Positions 12,386 through 24,500 of a stretch of DNA of 64,000 nucleotides are shown in pieces. Origin of the DNA: Haematococcus lacustris (Eukaryota; Chlorophyta; Chlorophyceae; Chlamydomonadales; Haematococcaceae); the NCBI GenBank assembly GCA_030144725.1, contig JASKMD010000009.1, positions 5,276,679 to 5,340,678 of the forward strand. The letters are read 5' to 3'. The position numbers and the translations under genes are program-made. The stretch's first letter is position 1, and each line of letters begins with the position of its first letter. The notes under the pieces are model-generated. The model had not been told where the DNA came from, did not search any database, and was given only the letters and a program-made list of their open reading frames with translations.

Positions 12386-13609
12386 TCAGGCGCTCCCAAC
12401 TGTTTGAAAATGACAGGAAACCGACCCCTGGTAGTAGGACGGCTGTAACTCTGCACTCACTGCGCCAAATTTGATGCTAGCTGGCTCAGTATGTAGCCAA
12501 CCCTGCCAGCTACCTTCCACCCATCCAGAATTAATATACACTGAGTAGGCCGTGCACAACAAAGCGTCAAAGTTAGTGATTCAAATTTGAGCCGTAGCGG
12601 AGCATGCAGTCATCGCTGCGACCGCCCGCGTCGCTTAGGCTGCTCAACATGAGCATGCGCGTCGGCGGCAGCAGTCGGATCGAAAAGCGGTTGCAGCGAT
12701 GTGGCACTGAGCCCACCTCCTCCCCATACCTGGAGGGCAATGCCACAGCTCGACCATTTTGACTTACAGCATGCTACTTACTAGGTTGAGCTCCTCTCAG
12801 ACATTGCTACAAACACTCATAATCAGACAAGCCAAAAGCTCACTTTGGTCTGTGACCCCCAACTCCCTTAGCCGATCTCAGGACCGGAGCCATGCAGTCA
12901 GACACACAACTCCACACCATGACCGAATCAGGACTCGGCTCCTCTGAGAGTTACACTCCCCTACATGCCATCCACCTGCGTGCAAAGTTTCATAGCTCAA
13001 CTGCCACCCCACAGCCCCGTAGCCCTGATTCTGCTTGGAGAACATGATGTCACTTTGAAGATGTCAAACTGATAGAGGCCTGGGTCGTTTGATGTGCGGT
13101 TTGTTTCAATAGATGCGCCAATGGGTCAAGAACAAACGTTTTATAGCCATTTTCCTGTGAGTGCAGCGGGTGCAACACAGTGATTGACACAGTGGAGGAG
13201 GGGGGTTATAAGCCGGTGATACCTTAGTGTGCGCCGACCCAGATGGTGTATTCGGCGGAAGCGAGTATAACTATATGTTCCAATCACCCCGTCTAGGCGC
13301 CCTGCACGCCCGGCAGGCATCGCGATGGGTGTTTGCCGGACATTCCATGTGTGCACAACCCGCTCACTGCGCTAGGTAGATGGGGTCACAGCGATGTGGC
13401 TCACCGTGCCAAGGAGACCCATATCGCCGCTGTGGTTTGTTCGCGGGCACATGTGGCAGTACGCGAGCAAAAACTCCGATGGCTTGCGCTGATGGTCAGA
13501 TGACGCGCATTGATTTGCAGCTACCAATGTGATAAACGCTATCGAAAACGATACAGTATTGAGAGAGTACTTGCATGCATATCACCAACCCCATGTTGGG
13601 AGCGCCTGA
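12386..13609 (+). mobile_element. Complete 1,224-bp TIR DNA element, copy 1
   Basis: Bounded by perfect 15-bp terminal inverted repeats, TCAGGCGCTCCCAAC (12386-12400) and its complement (13595-13609). These are flanked by a 7-bp direct duplication CTTGCAG (12379-12385 and 13610-13616). A copy of identical length lies inverted at 56364-57587. No open frame above about 80 codons, so it is probably non-autonomous and moved by a transposase encoded elsewhere. A 7-bp target duplication does not fit the common 8-bp (hAT, P) or 9-bp (Mutator) classes; the superfamily is left open. The right TIR ends 40 bp before the start codon of the Hint-domain gene. Confidence 0.9.
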
Positions 13610-13648
13610 CTTGCAGCAATACAATGTGATAAGTGAGATTGACCGTAT

Positions 13649-16600
13649 ATGTCTAGACCGTATTTTTGTCGCTCCCTGGCCATGTCATTCACCGCCCTGC
13701 TCACATGTCTGATATTTGTGCAAATGCACAGTAAGCAATGTGCGAACCCCCACAACAACACAGCTGCGACCTACCTACCGTGCTTGCTCACGAACCAGCT
13801 TCAATTTTTGCAGCCATTGCAGAAACTAGAGCTCAGTCGAACCATCTCAGCTGAACCACTGCATCGACTGCCGCAGGCTTATCTGCGCAACCCACGGGCA
13901 TAATGCCCGCGCCTTCCCCTCCCATCCTGGTACCTCGGCCTCCTGCCCCAGCGCTGTCCACCCCGCCGCCTCCGCATTCTAAGGCGACAGCAACCCCACT
14001 TCTCGTAACTTTCTACGGCCTGGACCTTTGGTCGCTATTGACTAGCTGGGGCTCGGGCATCAGAGCTCTGCTCGAGGCACAGGAGTCACCCAGCCTGAGC
14101 CTGCAGGGCCTCTCTGCCCCGGGCATGTGCGCCTCCCAGCTGCTGGCCCTCAACACCACCGCCCTGCTTAACACCTCGCTCACGGCCCAGGAGCTGATGC
14201 CGGGGTTGGGCTACTTTGCAACGGATGTGAGTCGTCGTCATTGCTCTGTTCCTGGCCCCGTTGCTTCCTATCCTTTGGCGCCCACTTTCGCCGCACTTCA
14301 CCTCTTAGCCTGCAACAGCCTGCCTCTCGCTTGCCCCTGTGCTCGCAGGTGGCCCAGCTGCTGCGTGACCACCTGCAGGACAGCAGCATCCAGGTGCAGG
14401 TGCCAGACTTCTGCGCCGGCAACCGCACTGTCGCCTCCTTCATTGACAACGGGACCCGGGTCAGCGGCCCCTGGCCCACCCTGAACGTCACCATCAACCT
14501 TCTCACCACGGAGCCTGAGAGGTAGGTCGTCGTGCCCACTCTGCCGTGCCCGCACCTAGGGAGGGAGACTGGCCTCAACCCGACCTCTTGGCCCCTGGCG
14601 CCTGGCCTGGCTGAATGTGAACAACACATGGCCTTGCTGAATGTGAACACACCCTGTCAGCATCTCCCTGCTGCAGGATGTGCTGCTCACCCACCTACTC
14701 TCTGTTGGTGCTATGGCATCAACCATGTCATGAGACGGACTTCCTTGCTGTGAACTCAAGCTGAGCGTGAACTGCCTGCAGGCTGTCCTCCCCTATTGGC
14801 CCCCTGAGGCAACTGCTGGTGAACTGGTGAGTGTCTGGCACTGGTAGTCTGACCTCGTGCCCGCCTCATGATAAGAGTGCCAGGCTCATGACGAGTCAGG
14901 CATCGTATGGTGATGACCCTGCTGGCCGTGCTGCTTGCCTGCAGCCGCGGCGCCCTGACTAGACGGGACTCACTGGGCTTCTTCAACCGCTATGGCATGC
15001 CCTTCCACCGCTGCCAGGCCTCCCTGCTGCCCAACTCCCCGCCCCCCTCGCCCTCCTTGCCCCCCTCGCCCCCTCCCTCACCCTCACCCTCACCCCCAGC
15101 GCCCCCCCCGTGAGTCAAGCCCTGCCTTTGTTGCTCTTGGTGCAGCTGTGGTGCCCTCACCGCCGGACGGATGCTGCCACCCACTCCAGTAATGGGCTGT
15201 GTTTCACCACACTGTTTCTGCAATGCAAACTGTACCCAACCCCGGCCAGGACATCATGTCGCCATTGTGTGCACCACTTGCCATGGTGTCAAACAATCGC
15301 CTCTGGTGGCAGTGCTGCTCAGCAGCATGCCTGTCAATGTACATGAACACAGGCCAGGGCCAGCGCCCCCTAGCCCCGGGCCCCCTCCTGCCCCCCCCTC
15401 ACCCCCTTCACCATCACCTCCCAGCCCCAGTCCCAGGCCCCCACCTCCCAGCCCCTCAACCCCGCTCCCCCCTCAGCCCCCCCCCTCTCCACCACTGCCG
15501 CCCACCAACTCCCAGCTGCTGACCCCCCCGGTGGGTGAGCTCCGCTGGCAACCTGCCTGCGACCCAGCTTGACACAATCAATAGCATGAGCATGTAAACA
15601 AGTCATAATGCGCATGCATTAAAGGCAAGCAGGTTAGTGAGTCCAAAGCTTTTCTTCAGGCTTCACACCTGCCGCCAGAATGATGTGCACGATGCTGCCC
15701 CCCTTGCAGATGCCACCAAGTCCCTCCCGTCCCCCTTCACCCCCGCCCTCCCCCTCGCCTTCACCCCCCCCTCCCTCGCCTGCCCCCCCCCCTCCCTCAC
15801 CTGACCCTCCCCCCCCCTCACCTCCACCCCCATCGCCCTCTCCTCCGCCCCCCTCACCTGACCCTCCCCCCCCCTCTCCTCCCCCCCCCTCACCTGACCC
15901 TCCCCCCCCCCTCACCTCCACCCCCATCGCCCTCTCCTCCACCCCCCTCACCTGACCCTCCCCCCCCCTCTCCTCCCCCCCCCTCACCTCCACCCCCCTC
16001 AGCCCTCTCCTCCCCCCCCCTCACCTGACCCTCCCCCCCCCTCTCCTCACCCCCCTCTCCTCCCCCCCCCTCACCTGACCCTCCCCCCCCCTCTCCTCCC
16101 CCCCCCTCACCTCCACCCCCATCGCCCTCTCCTCCGCCCCCCTCACCTGACCCTCCCCCCCCCTCTCCTCCCCCCCCCCTCACCTCCACCCCCATCGCCC
16201 TCTCCTCCGCCCCCCTCACCTGACCCTCCCCCCCCCTCTCCTCCCCCCCCCTCACCTCCACCCCCATCGCCCTCTCCTCCGCCCCCCTCACCTGACCCTC
16301 CCCCCCCCTCTCCTCCCCCCCCCTCACCTCCACCCCCATCGCCCTCTCCTCCCCCCCCCTCACCTGACCCTCCCCCCCCCTCACCTGACCCTCCCCCCCC
16401 CTCACCTGACCCTCCCCCCCCCCTCACCTGACCCTCCCCCCCCCTCACCTGACCCTCCCCCCCCCTCACCTGACCCTCCCCCCCCCTCTCCTCCCCCCCC
16501 CTCACCTCCACCCCCATCGCCCTCTCCTCCGCCCCCCTCACCTGACCCTCCCCCCCCCTCACCTGACCCTCCCCCCCCCTCACCTGCCCTCCCCCCCCCT

Positions 16601-18597
16601 CACCTGACCCTCCCCCCCCCTCTCCTCCCCCCCCCTCACCTCCACCCCCATCGCCCTCTCCTCCGCCCCCCTCACCTGACCCTCCCCCCCCCCTCTCCTC
16701 CCCCCCCCTCACCTCCACCCCCATCGCCCTCTCCTCCGCCCCCCTCACCTGACCCTCCCCCCCCCTCTCCTCCCCCCCCCTCACCTCCACCCCCATCGCC
16801 CTCTCCTCCGCCCCCCTCACCTGACCCTCCCCCCCCCTCTCCTCCCCCCCCCTCACCTCCACCCCCATCGCCCTCTCCTCCGCCCCCCTCACCTGACCCT
16901 CCCCCCCCCTCTCCTCCCCCCCCCTCACCTCCACCCCCATCGCCCTCTCCTCCACCCCCCTCACCTGACCCTCCCCCCCCCTCTCCTCCCCCCCCCTCAC
17001 CTCCACCCCCATCGCCCTCTCCTCCGCCCCCCTCACCTGACCCTCCCCCCCCCTCTCCTCCCCCCCCCTCACCTCCACCCCCATCGCCCTCTCCTCCGCC
17101 CCCCTCACCTGACCCTCCCCCCCCCTCTCCTCCCCCCCCCTCACCTCCACCCCCATCGCCCTCTCCTCCGCCCCCCTCACCTGACCCTCCCCCCCCCTCT
17201 CCTCCCCCCCCCTCCCTCCCCCCCTCACCTCGACCCTCCCCCCCCCCTCCCTCCCTCCCCCCCCCTCACCTCCACCCCCATCGCCCTCTCCTCCGCCCCC
17301 CTCACCTGACCCTCCCCCCCCCTCTCCTCCCCCCCCCTCACCTCCACCCCCATCGCCCTCTCCTCCGCCCCCCTCACCTGACCCTCCCCCCCCCTCTCCT
17401 CCCCCCCCCTCACCTCCACCCCCATCGCCCTCTCCTCCGCCCCCCTCACCTGACCCTCCCCCCCCCTCTCCTCCCCCCCCCTCACCTCCACCCCCATCGC
17501 CCTCTCCTCCGCCCCCCTCACCTGACCCTCCCCCCCCCTCACCTGACCCTCCCCCCCCCTCACCTGACCCTCCCCCCCCCTCACCTGCCCTCCCCCCCCC
17601 TCACCTGACCCTCCCCCCCCCTCTCCTCCCCCCCCCTCACCTCCACCCCCATCGCCCTCTCCTCCGCCCCCCTCACCTGACCCTCCCCCCCCCTCACCTG
17701 ACCCTCCCCCCCCCTCACCTCCACCCCCATCCCCCTCACCTGCCCTCCCCCCCCCTCACCTGACCCTCCCCCCCCCTCTCCTCCCCCCCCCTCACCTCCA
17801 CCCCCATCGCCCTCTCCTCCACCCCCCTCACCTGACCCTCCCCCCCCCTCTCCTCCCCCCCCCTCACCTCCACCCCCATCGCCCTCTCCTCCGCCCCCCT
17901 CACCTGACCCTCCCCCCCCCTCTCCTCCCCCCCCCTCACCTCCACCCCCATCGCCCTCTCCTCCCCCCCCCTCACCTGACCCTCCCCCCCCCTCACCTGA
18001 CCCTCCCCCCCCCTCACCTGACCCTCCCCCCCCCTCACCTGACCCTCCCCCCCCCCTCACCTGCCCTCCCCCCCCCTCACCTGACCCTCCCCCCCCCTCA
18101 CCTGACCCTCCCCCCCCCTCACCTGACCCTCCCCCCCCCCTCACCTGACCCTCCTCCACCCCCTTCTCCACCCCCTCTTTCACCCCCTCTCCAGTGTCCC
18201 GACCTAAGTGCCAACCCACTGGCTGACCCTCCTTGCTCCGCCTGCTACCCTGGCTTTCACCTTGAGAACGGTAGTTGCATACCCGACATCTGCTTCCCTG
18301 CCAGTACTCGAGTGAGGGTCAAGGTGCCCTCAACCGCCACAGCCCCAGGGGACGCTCCTGTGGCCTCTGTCTGGCAAGACTCAGCACTGGAAGACTTGCG
18401 CATTGGTGAGCTCTAGCATGAACTGCAGACAGTGCTGACACACCACCACCATTCAGCACCTCAAACCCAGCTACTCCGCATCCATGCCACTGCGGCTGCC
18501 GCTGCCTGCACCCCTGCTAGACTGCACGAGTCAAATGAAGTAATGCAACATGTAATAGCTCACACAGATTGAACATGCCATACACACTATTGTACTT

Positions 18598-18645
<48 letters not shown>

Positions 18646-20975
18646 GCTGCTGGGCTGTGTTGGCCGTGTGGCTAGCACAGCACCACCTCCAGCACAGTCT
18701 TGTCGCACCAACTTCTCAGCGTCAGGGGGCTCGCTTGCCTTTGCAGACAGCTTCTGTTTCCAGGCCTCCGTGAAGTGAGGTCAGCATGTTGAGCAGAGCA
18801 TTGCAGCCACTGACCATGCTGCCTCGCCCCTGCCCTTGGTGGGCTTGACCGCCTGCTCGCCCTTCTTGCGCTGTTTGCCCGACACCAACCCATGCAACTG
18901 ACTGCGATGGCAGCACCCTGCGGGCGATGGCTAGGGCTCACACTACATGCTGATGGTGACAACTGGCTGGGTTGCAGCTCAAGAGAATAAACTCCAGTAT
19001 CTAGTATACCATCACGCATTATCGGGTTCAGCCCAACCTGAATGAGGATGAAAGTGAGCTTCGCCAGTGTCCCGTCTGCCTGGCTGCGTGTGGCAGGCAG
19101 TGAGGTGGAGTGCGTAGTGCCTGTGGGCACAGCTGCTATGGACCAGCTAGGTGGCATCACCAACACCGCCTACCAGTTGAGCACCTGCTATGTCTACTAC
19201 TACGTGAGTGGCAAGGAACCAGCTGTGGCAGCTAGTGCAGCAGAATGTGAGGGGCTGTGTTGCACATACCACCTCACCTCACCTCACCTCACCTCACCTC
19301 ACCTCACCTCACCTCACCTCACCTCACCTCACCTCAGCTGCACCTCACCTCAGCCTCACCTCACCTCACCTCACCTCACCTCACCTCACCTCACCTCACC
19401 TCACCTCACCTCACCTCACCTCACCTCACCTCACCTCACCTCACCTCACCTCACCTCACCTCACCTCACCTCACCTCACCTCACCTCACCTCACCTCACC
19501 TCACCTCACCTCACCTCACCTCACCTCACCTCACCTCACCTCACCTCACCTCACCTCACCTCACCTCACCTCACCTCACCTCACCTCACCTCACCTCACC
19601 TCACCTCACCTCACCTCACCTCACCTCACCTCACCTCACCTCACCTCACCTCACCTCACCTCACCTCACCTCACCTCACCTCACCTCACCTCACCTCACC
19701 TCACCTCACCTCACCTCACCTCACCTCACCTCACCTCACCTCACCTCACCTCACCTCACCTCACCTCACCTCACCTCACCTCACCTCACCTCACCTCACC
19801 TCACCTCACCTCACCTCACCTCACCTCACCTCACCTCACCTCACCTCACCTCACCTCACCTCACCTTTCCCTTGCAGAGCCATGCAGTGCGGACCACTCT
19901 CGCGCACACCCGCCTCACCTTCACCAGGGCTGATGGCAGCAGCGGCCAGCTGGCAGCCACACCCACCCACCCCTACTTCGCTCCAGGCCACCCCGTACCC
20001 CTGACCCCAGCACTCCCCCCCGCCTCCGCTGCTGCTGCCGGCAACGCTACGCGGGCAAGAGGCCATGCGCAGCCCAGTCGTGAGGCCGACACTCAGCACC
20101 CCGCCACCCGGGTCAACGTGCCTGGCGGCTGGAAGCCCTTTGGGGATGTGGTCGTGGGCGACCTAGTGCTGCTGAGGGATGCGAGCAGCGGGCAGCTGCA
20201 CACCACCACCATCACAGCCGTGGAGAGGTGAGTGGGCGGGGTGAGAGCAACAAGCCTGGCAGCCATGCGATGCAAGCGCAGGCGCACATGCACACGCACG
20301 GAACTGCACAGATGTCACCAAGCCCATGGAGTCCAACCTCAGCCACCCAGGCACACCCAGGCACACCCAGGCACACCCAGGCACACCCAGGCACACCCTT
20401 GCCCCAGCCTCAGGGGGCACTGGGCGTTGAGTATACACATAGCTGATGCCCTGCCTGTTGTGTGCGGCTGGGTGAGCTGCAGGGTCCTGGAGTATGGCAG
20501 CTTCAGTCCCCTCCTGCAAGGCAACGCATTGATAGTGCTGCAGGGTGTTGCCGTCTACACAATGGTGCTGGCAGCGCACCACGCAGCTACTGGACCTTAT
20601 CGAGCGCGCCTTCTCTCAACGCCTTCTCTCGACACCACCAGCAGAGGATGCAGCAGCACATGCCATTCATGCTGTCTGTCATTCAAACCAGCAGGCAACG
20701 CCGATTGTGACCTACCCTGGACAGCTCCCTGGACTCCCCCCCACACCTGCTGCCTTCCCGCGGCAGTTGAGCCCGATCGAGGCGTCTATTGGTGCCGGGG
20801 TGCAGCTCGACATGGCCCATCAACAACTTCATTCAACAGAAACAAATGTATTGACAGAGCAGTCACAACCCAGCGGCACCATGCCTGGCAGCATGCAGCT
20901 GTTGACTTCTGCCCAGGACCTGCTGCCCTCTGTGGCGGCACTGCCTGGAGCACTGGGCCATCAGCCCTGGCTTGA
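13649..20975 (+). CDS. Secreted hydroxyproline-rich protein with C-terminal Hint (hedgehog/intein) domain
   Basis: Exon 1 (13649-13730) encodes a signal peptide (MSFTALLTCLIFVQMHS). It splices to 13877-14226, 14349-14521, 14782-14826 and 14945-15109, all in phase, giving a ~250-residue Cys-containing extracellular region with N-glycosylation-type sites that I cannot name. From ~15660 a Ser-Pro/Pro-rich rod of 2.5 kb follows. Then comes a Cys cluster (PPCSACYPGFHLENGSC) and the Hint start CFPASTRVRV with its nucleophile Cys. Hint exons 18747-18774, 19068-19203 and 19878-20227 carry a TPTHPYF block and GDVVVGDLVLL; the exon from 20483 carries YGSFSPLLQGNALIVLQGV, the usual end of the module. 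Known Hint domains cleave their own chain at the Cys. The exon(s) between 15110 and 15660 and the end after ~20560 are uncertain, and the rod has frame breaks. A wall or extracellular-matrix role is inferred. Confidence 0.75.
15720..18190 (+). repeat. Proline-coding minisatellite in the Hint-protein gene
   Basis: About 2.5 kb of variant 72-bp units whose plus-strand reading is SPPPPSPSPPPPSPDPPPP plus a few Ser/Pro, with shorter SPDPPPP units between them. Runs of 9 C keep the frame. Several runs carry 10 C (for example near 16178) and shift it, so no single frame spans the array as given. The extended-rod Ser-(Pro)n motif is typical of algal hydroxyproline-rich glycoproteins. Long minus-strand Gly/Glu frames over the same bases are shadows. 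Confidence 0.9.
18603..18655 (+). repeat. CTG trinucleotide repeat
   Basis: About 15 near-perfect CTG units with one CCG variant, located in the intron between the Hint exons ending at 18405 and starting at 18747. Confidence 0.9.
19268..19866 (+). repeat. (CTCAC)n pentanucleotide satellite in a Hint-gene intron
   Basis: Almost pure CTCAC/ACCTC tandem array of ~600 bp, interrupted once near 19336-19355. It fills the intron between the donor at 19204 (TAC|GTGAGT) and the acceptor CTTGCAG ending at 19877. It is open in all three plus-strand frames (Thr-Ser-Pro-His-Leu), but the flanking splice signals and Hint-domain continuity show it is intronic. Confidence 0.95.
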
Positions 20976-21598
20976 GCCAGAGCTGGCAGTGCTCCTCGCC
21001 GCCCCTTGCCTCGCAACTCGCACTGGTTAGCACAGGCCAGCTGCCCTTGGTCCTGGAGCCGATGGCCCCAGATGCGTACTTGGACATGACTAGCGTCCCC
21101 ACTGCTTTACAGCCAGCTGTGAGGAAGCTGTTGGGTGGCTGTGTGCAGCTGGGGTCACGCTTAAGTGACCTGCCTTTCTTCTCATCCCTGGTGGACACGC
21201 TCCAGGGAATGATTCATCAGCATGGCGTAGCTGGCGCGGTTGCTCTGGTTGCTTCAAGAGCAGGCTGGCGTGCCAGTTACTTCCATTATAGATGTGGTGG
21301 CAGCGTTTGCCTAGTGACTTATGACCAAGAAGGTCCAGGAGCCTGTAAGGAGTCCTTTCAGCGCTTCAGCATGGCTGATGGTTTAGATTTTCAGCTTGAG
21401 TCAGCTCTTCATCCAGATATCCAGCTATCGTTTGATCGTCTGGACGGCTTGCACCATTCTAAACTGGCTTGCACATCTGACCTTCAGCGAACTTGTGCAC
21501 TTTTGACCGTGGATGTACCCAGGCGGATGCACCGAGCACGGGAGTTCACGGATTACATACGCCTTCTCTCTCTTCACGTGTCACTCGCGGCTCTGTGA
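20972..21598 (+). CDS. Hypothetical ORF, 208 codons, downstream of the Hint domain
   Basis: Open frame with a balanced composition unlike its low-complexity surroundings, containing VRKLLGGCVQLGSRLSDLPF, GVAGAVALVASRAGWRASYF and a Cys-bearing C-terminal third. It overlaps the last bases of the simplest Hint-gene model in another frame. It may be the true C-terminal exon(s) of that gene, a separate gene or chance. No known domain recognised. Confidence 0.3.
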   Translation: MSQSWQCSSPPLASQLALVSTGQLPLVLEPMAPDAYLDMTSVPTALQPAVRKLLGGCVQLGSRLSDLPFFSSLVDTLQGMIHQHGVAGAVALVASRAGWRASYFHYRCGGSVCLVTYDQEGPGACKESFQRFSMADGLDFQLESALHPDIQLSFDRLDGLHHSKLACTSDLQRTCALLTVDVPRRMHRAREFTDYIRLLSLHVSLAAL

Positions 21599-21599
21599 G

Positions 21600-24500
21600 G
21601 GCGGAGGCGGGTACATTGGCTCCGAAGTATTTGTTACCTCAGTTCCTGTCTCAAAACCTCGCCTCAGCCCCAGGCTGCCTGGTCTCAGCATCTGACACAG
21701 ATCGCGCATTCGGCCCCGTGCAAAGACTGCCACATCGGTGTGACGTGCATGTAAGTGTACATGAGTTGTGCGTCGTCATCTCATGACCTCCTATCAGCCA
21801 TTACCATGAAGCACACAACGTGGCGTTGGTGTCAGTTGACACCGCCTAGCGGCCAGCCTGGTGAGGCCCCTTCAGATTAGTAGCTTGAACATCTCGTACA
21901 TGACCTTGTCCTGGTACATGGCAACCCTAACGGCCAGCCTGGTGAGGCTGCTGGGCATTAACATCGCGAACGGCCAAACAAATGAAAGGGGGGGCGCACA
22001 GTTTTAACATGACAGCGACATCTCATACATGACCCCCTCCTGGCGCAACATGGTGGTTATAGAGACCCCCTGGACATGCTGCTGCCCCGTCCTCACATTC
22101 GAAGCCACCCCCAAGCTCCCTTGCCCTCCCTTCAGCTCACCTACCCTATGCAGTCCTCAGGATCTCGCCCATCTGCCTCAGCTGCGTGGCCTCTGCCTGT
22201 TGTGCCCTAGGCCCTGGGCCAGCTGCCTATCAGTCATCACCCCCTTGCCCCCCCTCCCCCCCCTTGCTGCAACACCGGATGCAGGCACACCCCTCACCCT
22301 GCCACTGCCACCCCCCCGCTCCAGACCTGACTTCCCCAGCCTGGGTCGTACACCCTTTACGCAGCAAGGGTGCAAGTGCCCGACCAAGCCTTGCTCCACT
22401 GACCTGCACCCTAGGCAAGGGCCAGGGTCAGCCTGGGGTGGCAAGCTGACCAGCCCCCCCCCACCTCCACCAGGTCCAGGCAGTCAGGTGACAGTCAGGG
22501 TGGTCCAGGCAGGGTCTAGGCAGTGCAGGGGCGGCAGAGCGCAGCCAGTGCACAGGGGTGTAACAGGGGTGTGACAGGGGTGTGACAGGGGTGTGACAGG
22601 GCACTGGCAGGGTCTAGGCAGTCAGTGGCGGCACAAGCTGCCCCCAATGCATCAGCCCTAACCACCCTGAACCATAGCCCTAACCCCTGGCCCCAGCCGC
22701 ATATGACATCCGCCTGAGGCTCGCCCCTACCGCTAGCCAGGGAGGGGGCTACTGCTCGACATGCTTGGCCCAGCCCAGCTGCCCGGGCACATGCCAGCAG
22801 CCCCCCAGCAGCTGAGGGGAGGAGGCAGCAGCCAGGCATGGCTGCAGGCCACCGTGTCCTGGCAGCCGCCTTGCTGCTCAACAGTGGGCAGGTGAGGCAG
22901 TGGAGCCAGGACACCGAATGTGCTGCAAAAGGGAAGGGAGCCCTCCTGCCCACCCTGCCCCTCCTCCTGCTGCTGACTTGACCCAGACTGCCACGCGAGC
23001 CTGGCTCCGTGGGGGGGTGCTAGGGGTCCCCCCTGGGCGCTGCGGCGGCCAGGCGGCCAGCTGGCTGGGTGAGAGGTGTACACAGAGCTGAGGTCCAGCG
23101 GCAGCAGCAGCTGGGGACCCGAGGCCTGGCCTGCTGGCGGTGTGGGCCTGGGCCCCAGCCCGCCCCCTCCCCTCACGCCTAACGACTGCCAGGGGCTGGG
23201 CAGCAGGCTGACAGGGGCGCTGGGGGGGCTGCAGCTGCCGGCCAGCCTGCCTCCTGCCTGGCGCCATGCACTGGGGGTCCAGGGGCAGCAGGGGCAGCTG
23301 CGGGCAGGACGGGCAGCAGCAGGGCGAGCGGGCCTGCCGCACCTAGCCCCCTACCACCCCGGCCCCCCCCCACCCCCCCTGACCCTGCTGGCCTGCACCC
23401 CTCCATCCCTGCCTCCAGCCGAGCTGCTGTTGCCAACTGCATCAACCACCTGCTGTGTGTTGCTGCTGCTGGTGCTGGCGTTGAGGTGGTGAGCTGGCTG
23501 CTGCTGTGCACTGGCAGGAGGGGCGCTGCTGACCTGCCGCTGGCCTTGCATGTGTGGCGCTGGCGCTGGTCCAGGCATGGCCAGTCCAGCAGGCCGGCAC
23601 ACGCAGCAGCTGTCCTGTCCCAGGCTAATGAGCTGCGGGCGCCCCCCCTCCCTGCAGGCAGGCGGCCTCTGCTGCGCGCCTGGTGGCTGCCACGACCCTG
23701 ACAGGACCAGCACCAGGCGCAGCCTGCAGCCGTAGCCGGCCCAGGTCGACCCCAGTCCCCCCCTGACCTGGCCTGACCCCCCCAGGCGTCCCTGCTGCCT
23801 CAACCTGACTTGGCAACTGACTGGCCAGTGCTGGGCAGGGGGGGGGCCTGCTGCTCTGTATGAGCGGCCCTGACCCCCTCCTCCTCCCCCCCTGCTGCTC
23901 CTGCTGCTGACCTGGCCATGCTGGGTGCCCCCCCCCCTGGCCAGGACCCAGGTGCAGCCCTGCTGCCAGGCCTGGCTGCCAGCCGCTGCCACACCCAGCT
24001 GCATGACAGTTGGGGGGAGGGGGGGTGGGGGTGGCAGCAGGCGCGGAGCCACAGGCTGGTGTCAGCCCCCCCCCCCTGCAGCCCCCACCCCCCCTCTGCA
24101 GCCTCTGCCACAGGCCCTGGCTGGGCGCCCCGACCCGCAATGCTGAACACCCCCCGCCCCCCCTGCTGCTGCTCCCCCTGCTGCTGCCCCCCTGGCAAGC
24201 TGTGCCCCCCCAGACCCGGCAGCCCCTCCAGGGGGGAGAGTCGCTCCGTGCTGTCAGGCGCAGTGGCAGCTGCTGCCCCCTGAGGCCCAGCGGCAGCAGG
24301 TGGGGGGAGGCGTGTGCTGCCGCCTGGCAGCTGCCCGGACCCCTCCCCCTCCTCCCCATGACACAGGGAGCTGGCCCCAGTGGAGCTGGGGGGGGCGGCG
24401 GCGTACCCATTCACATGCCTGGGCAGCCAGCAGGCAAGCAATAGAACAGGCCCAGGTGAGCAGGGCAGCAGCAAGGGGGGAGGCGGCGGCGAGCAGGGCA

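Noticed and set aside
16143..17228. 361-codon minus-strand open frame rich in Gly/Glu
   Set aside because: Antisense shadow of the proline-coding minisatellite; periodic low complexity and no flanking exons.
19042..20231. Plus-strand frames of 240-324 codons made of Thr-Ser-Pro-His-Leu repeats
   Set aside because: Read through an intronic pentanucleotide satellite; splice sites at 19204 and 19877 and Hint-domain continuity show the array is removed.
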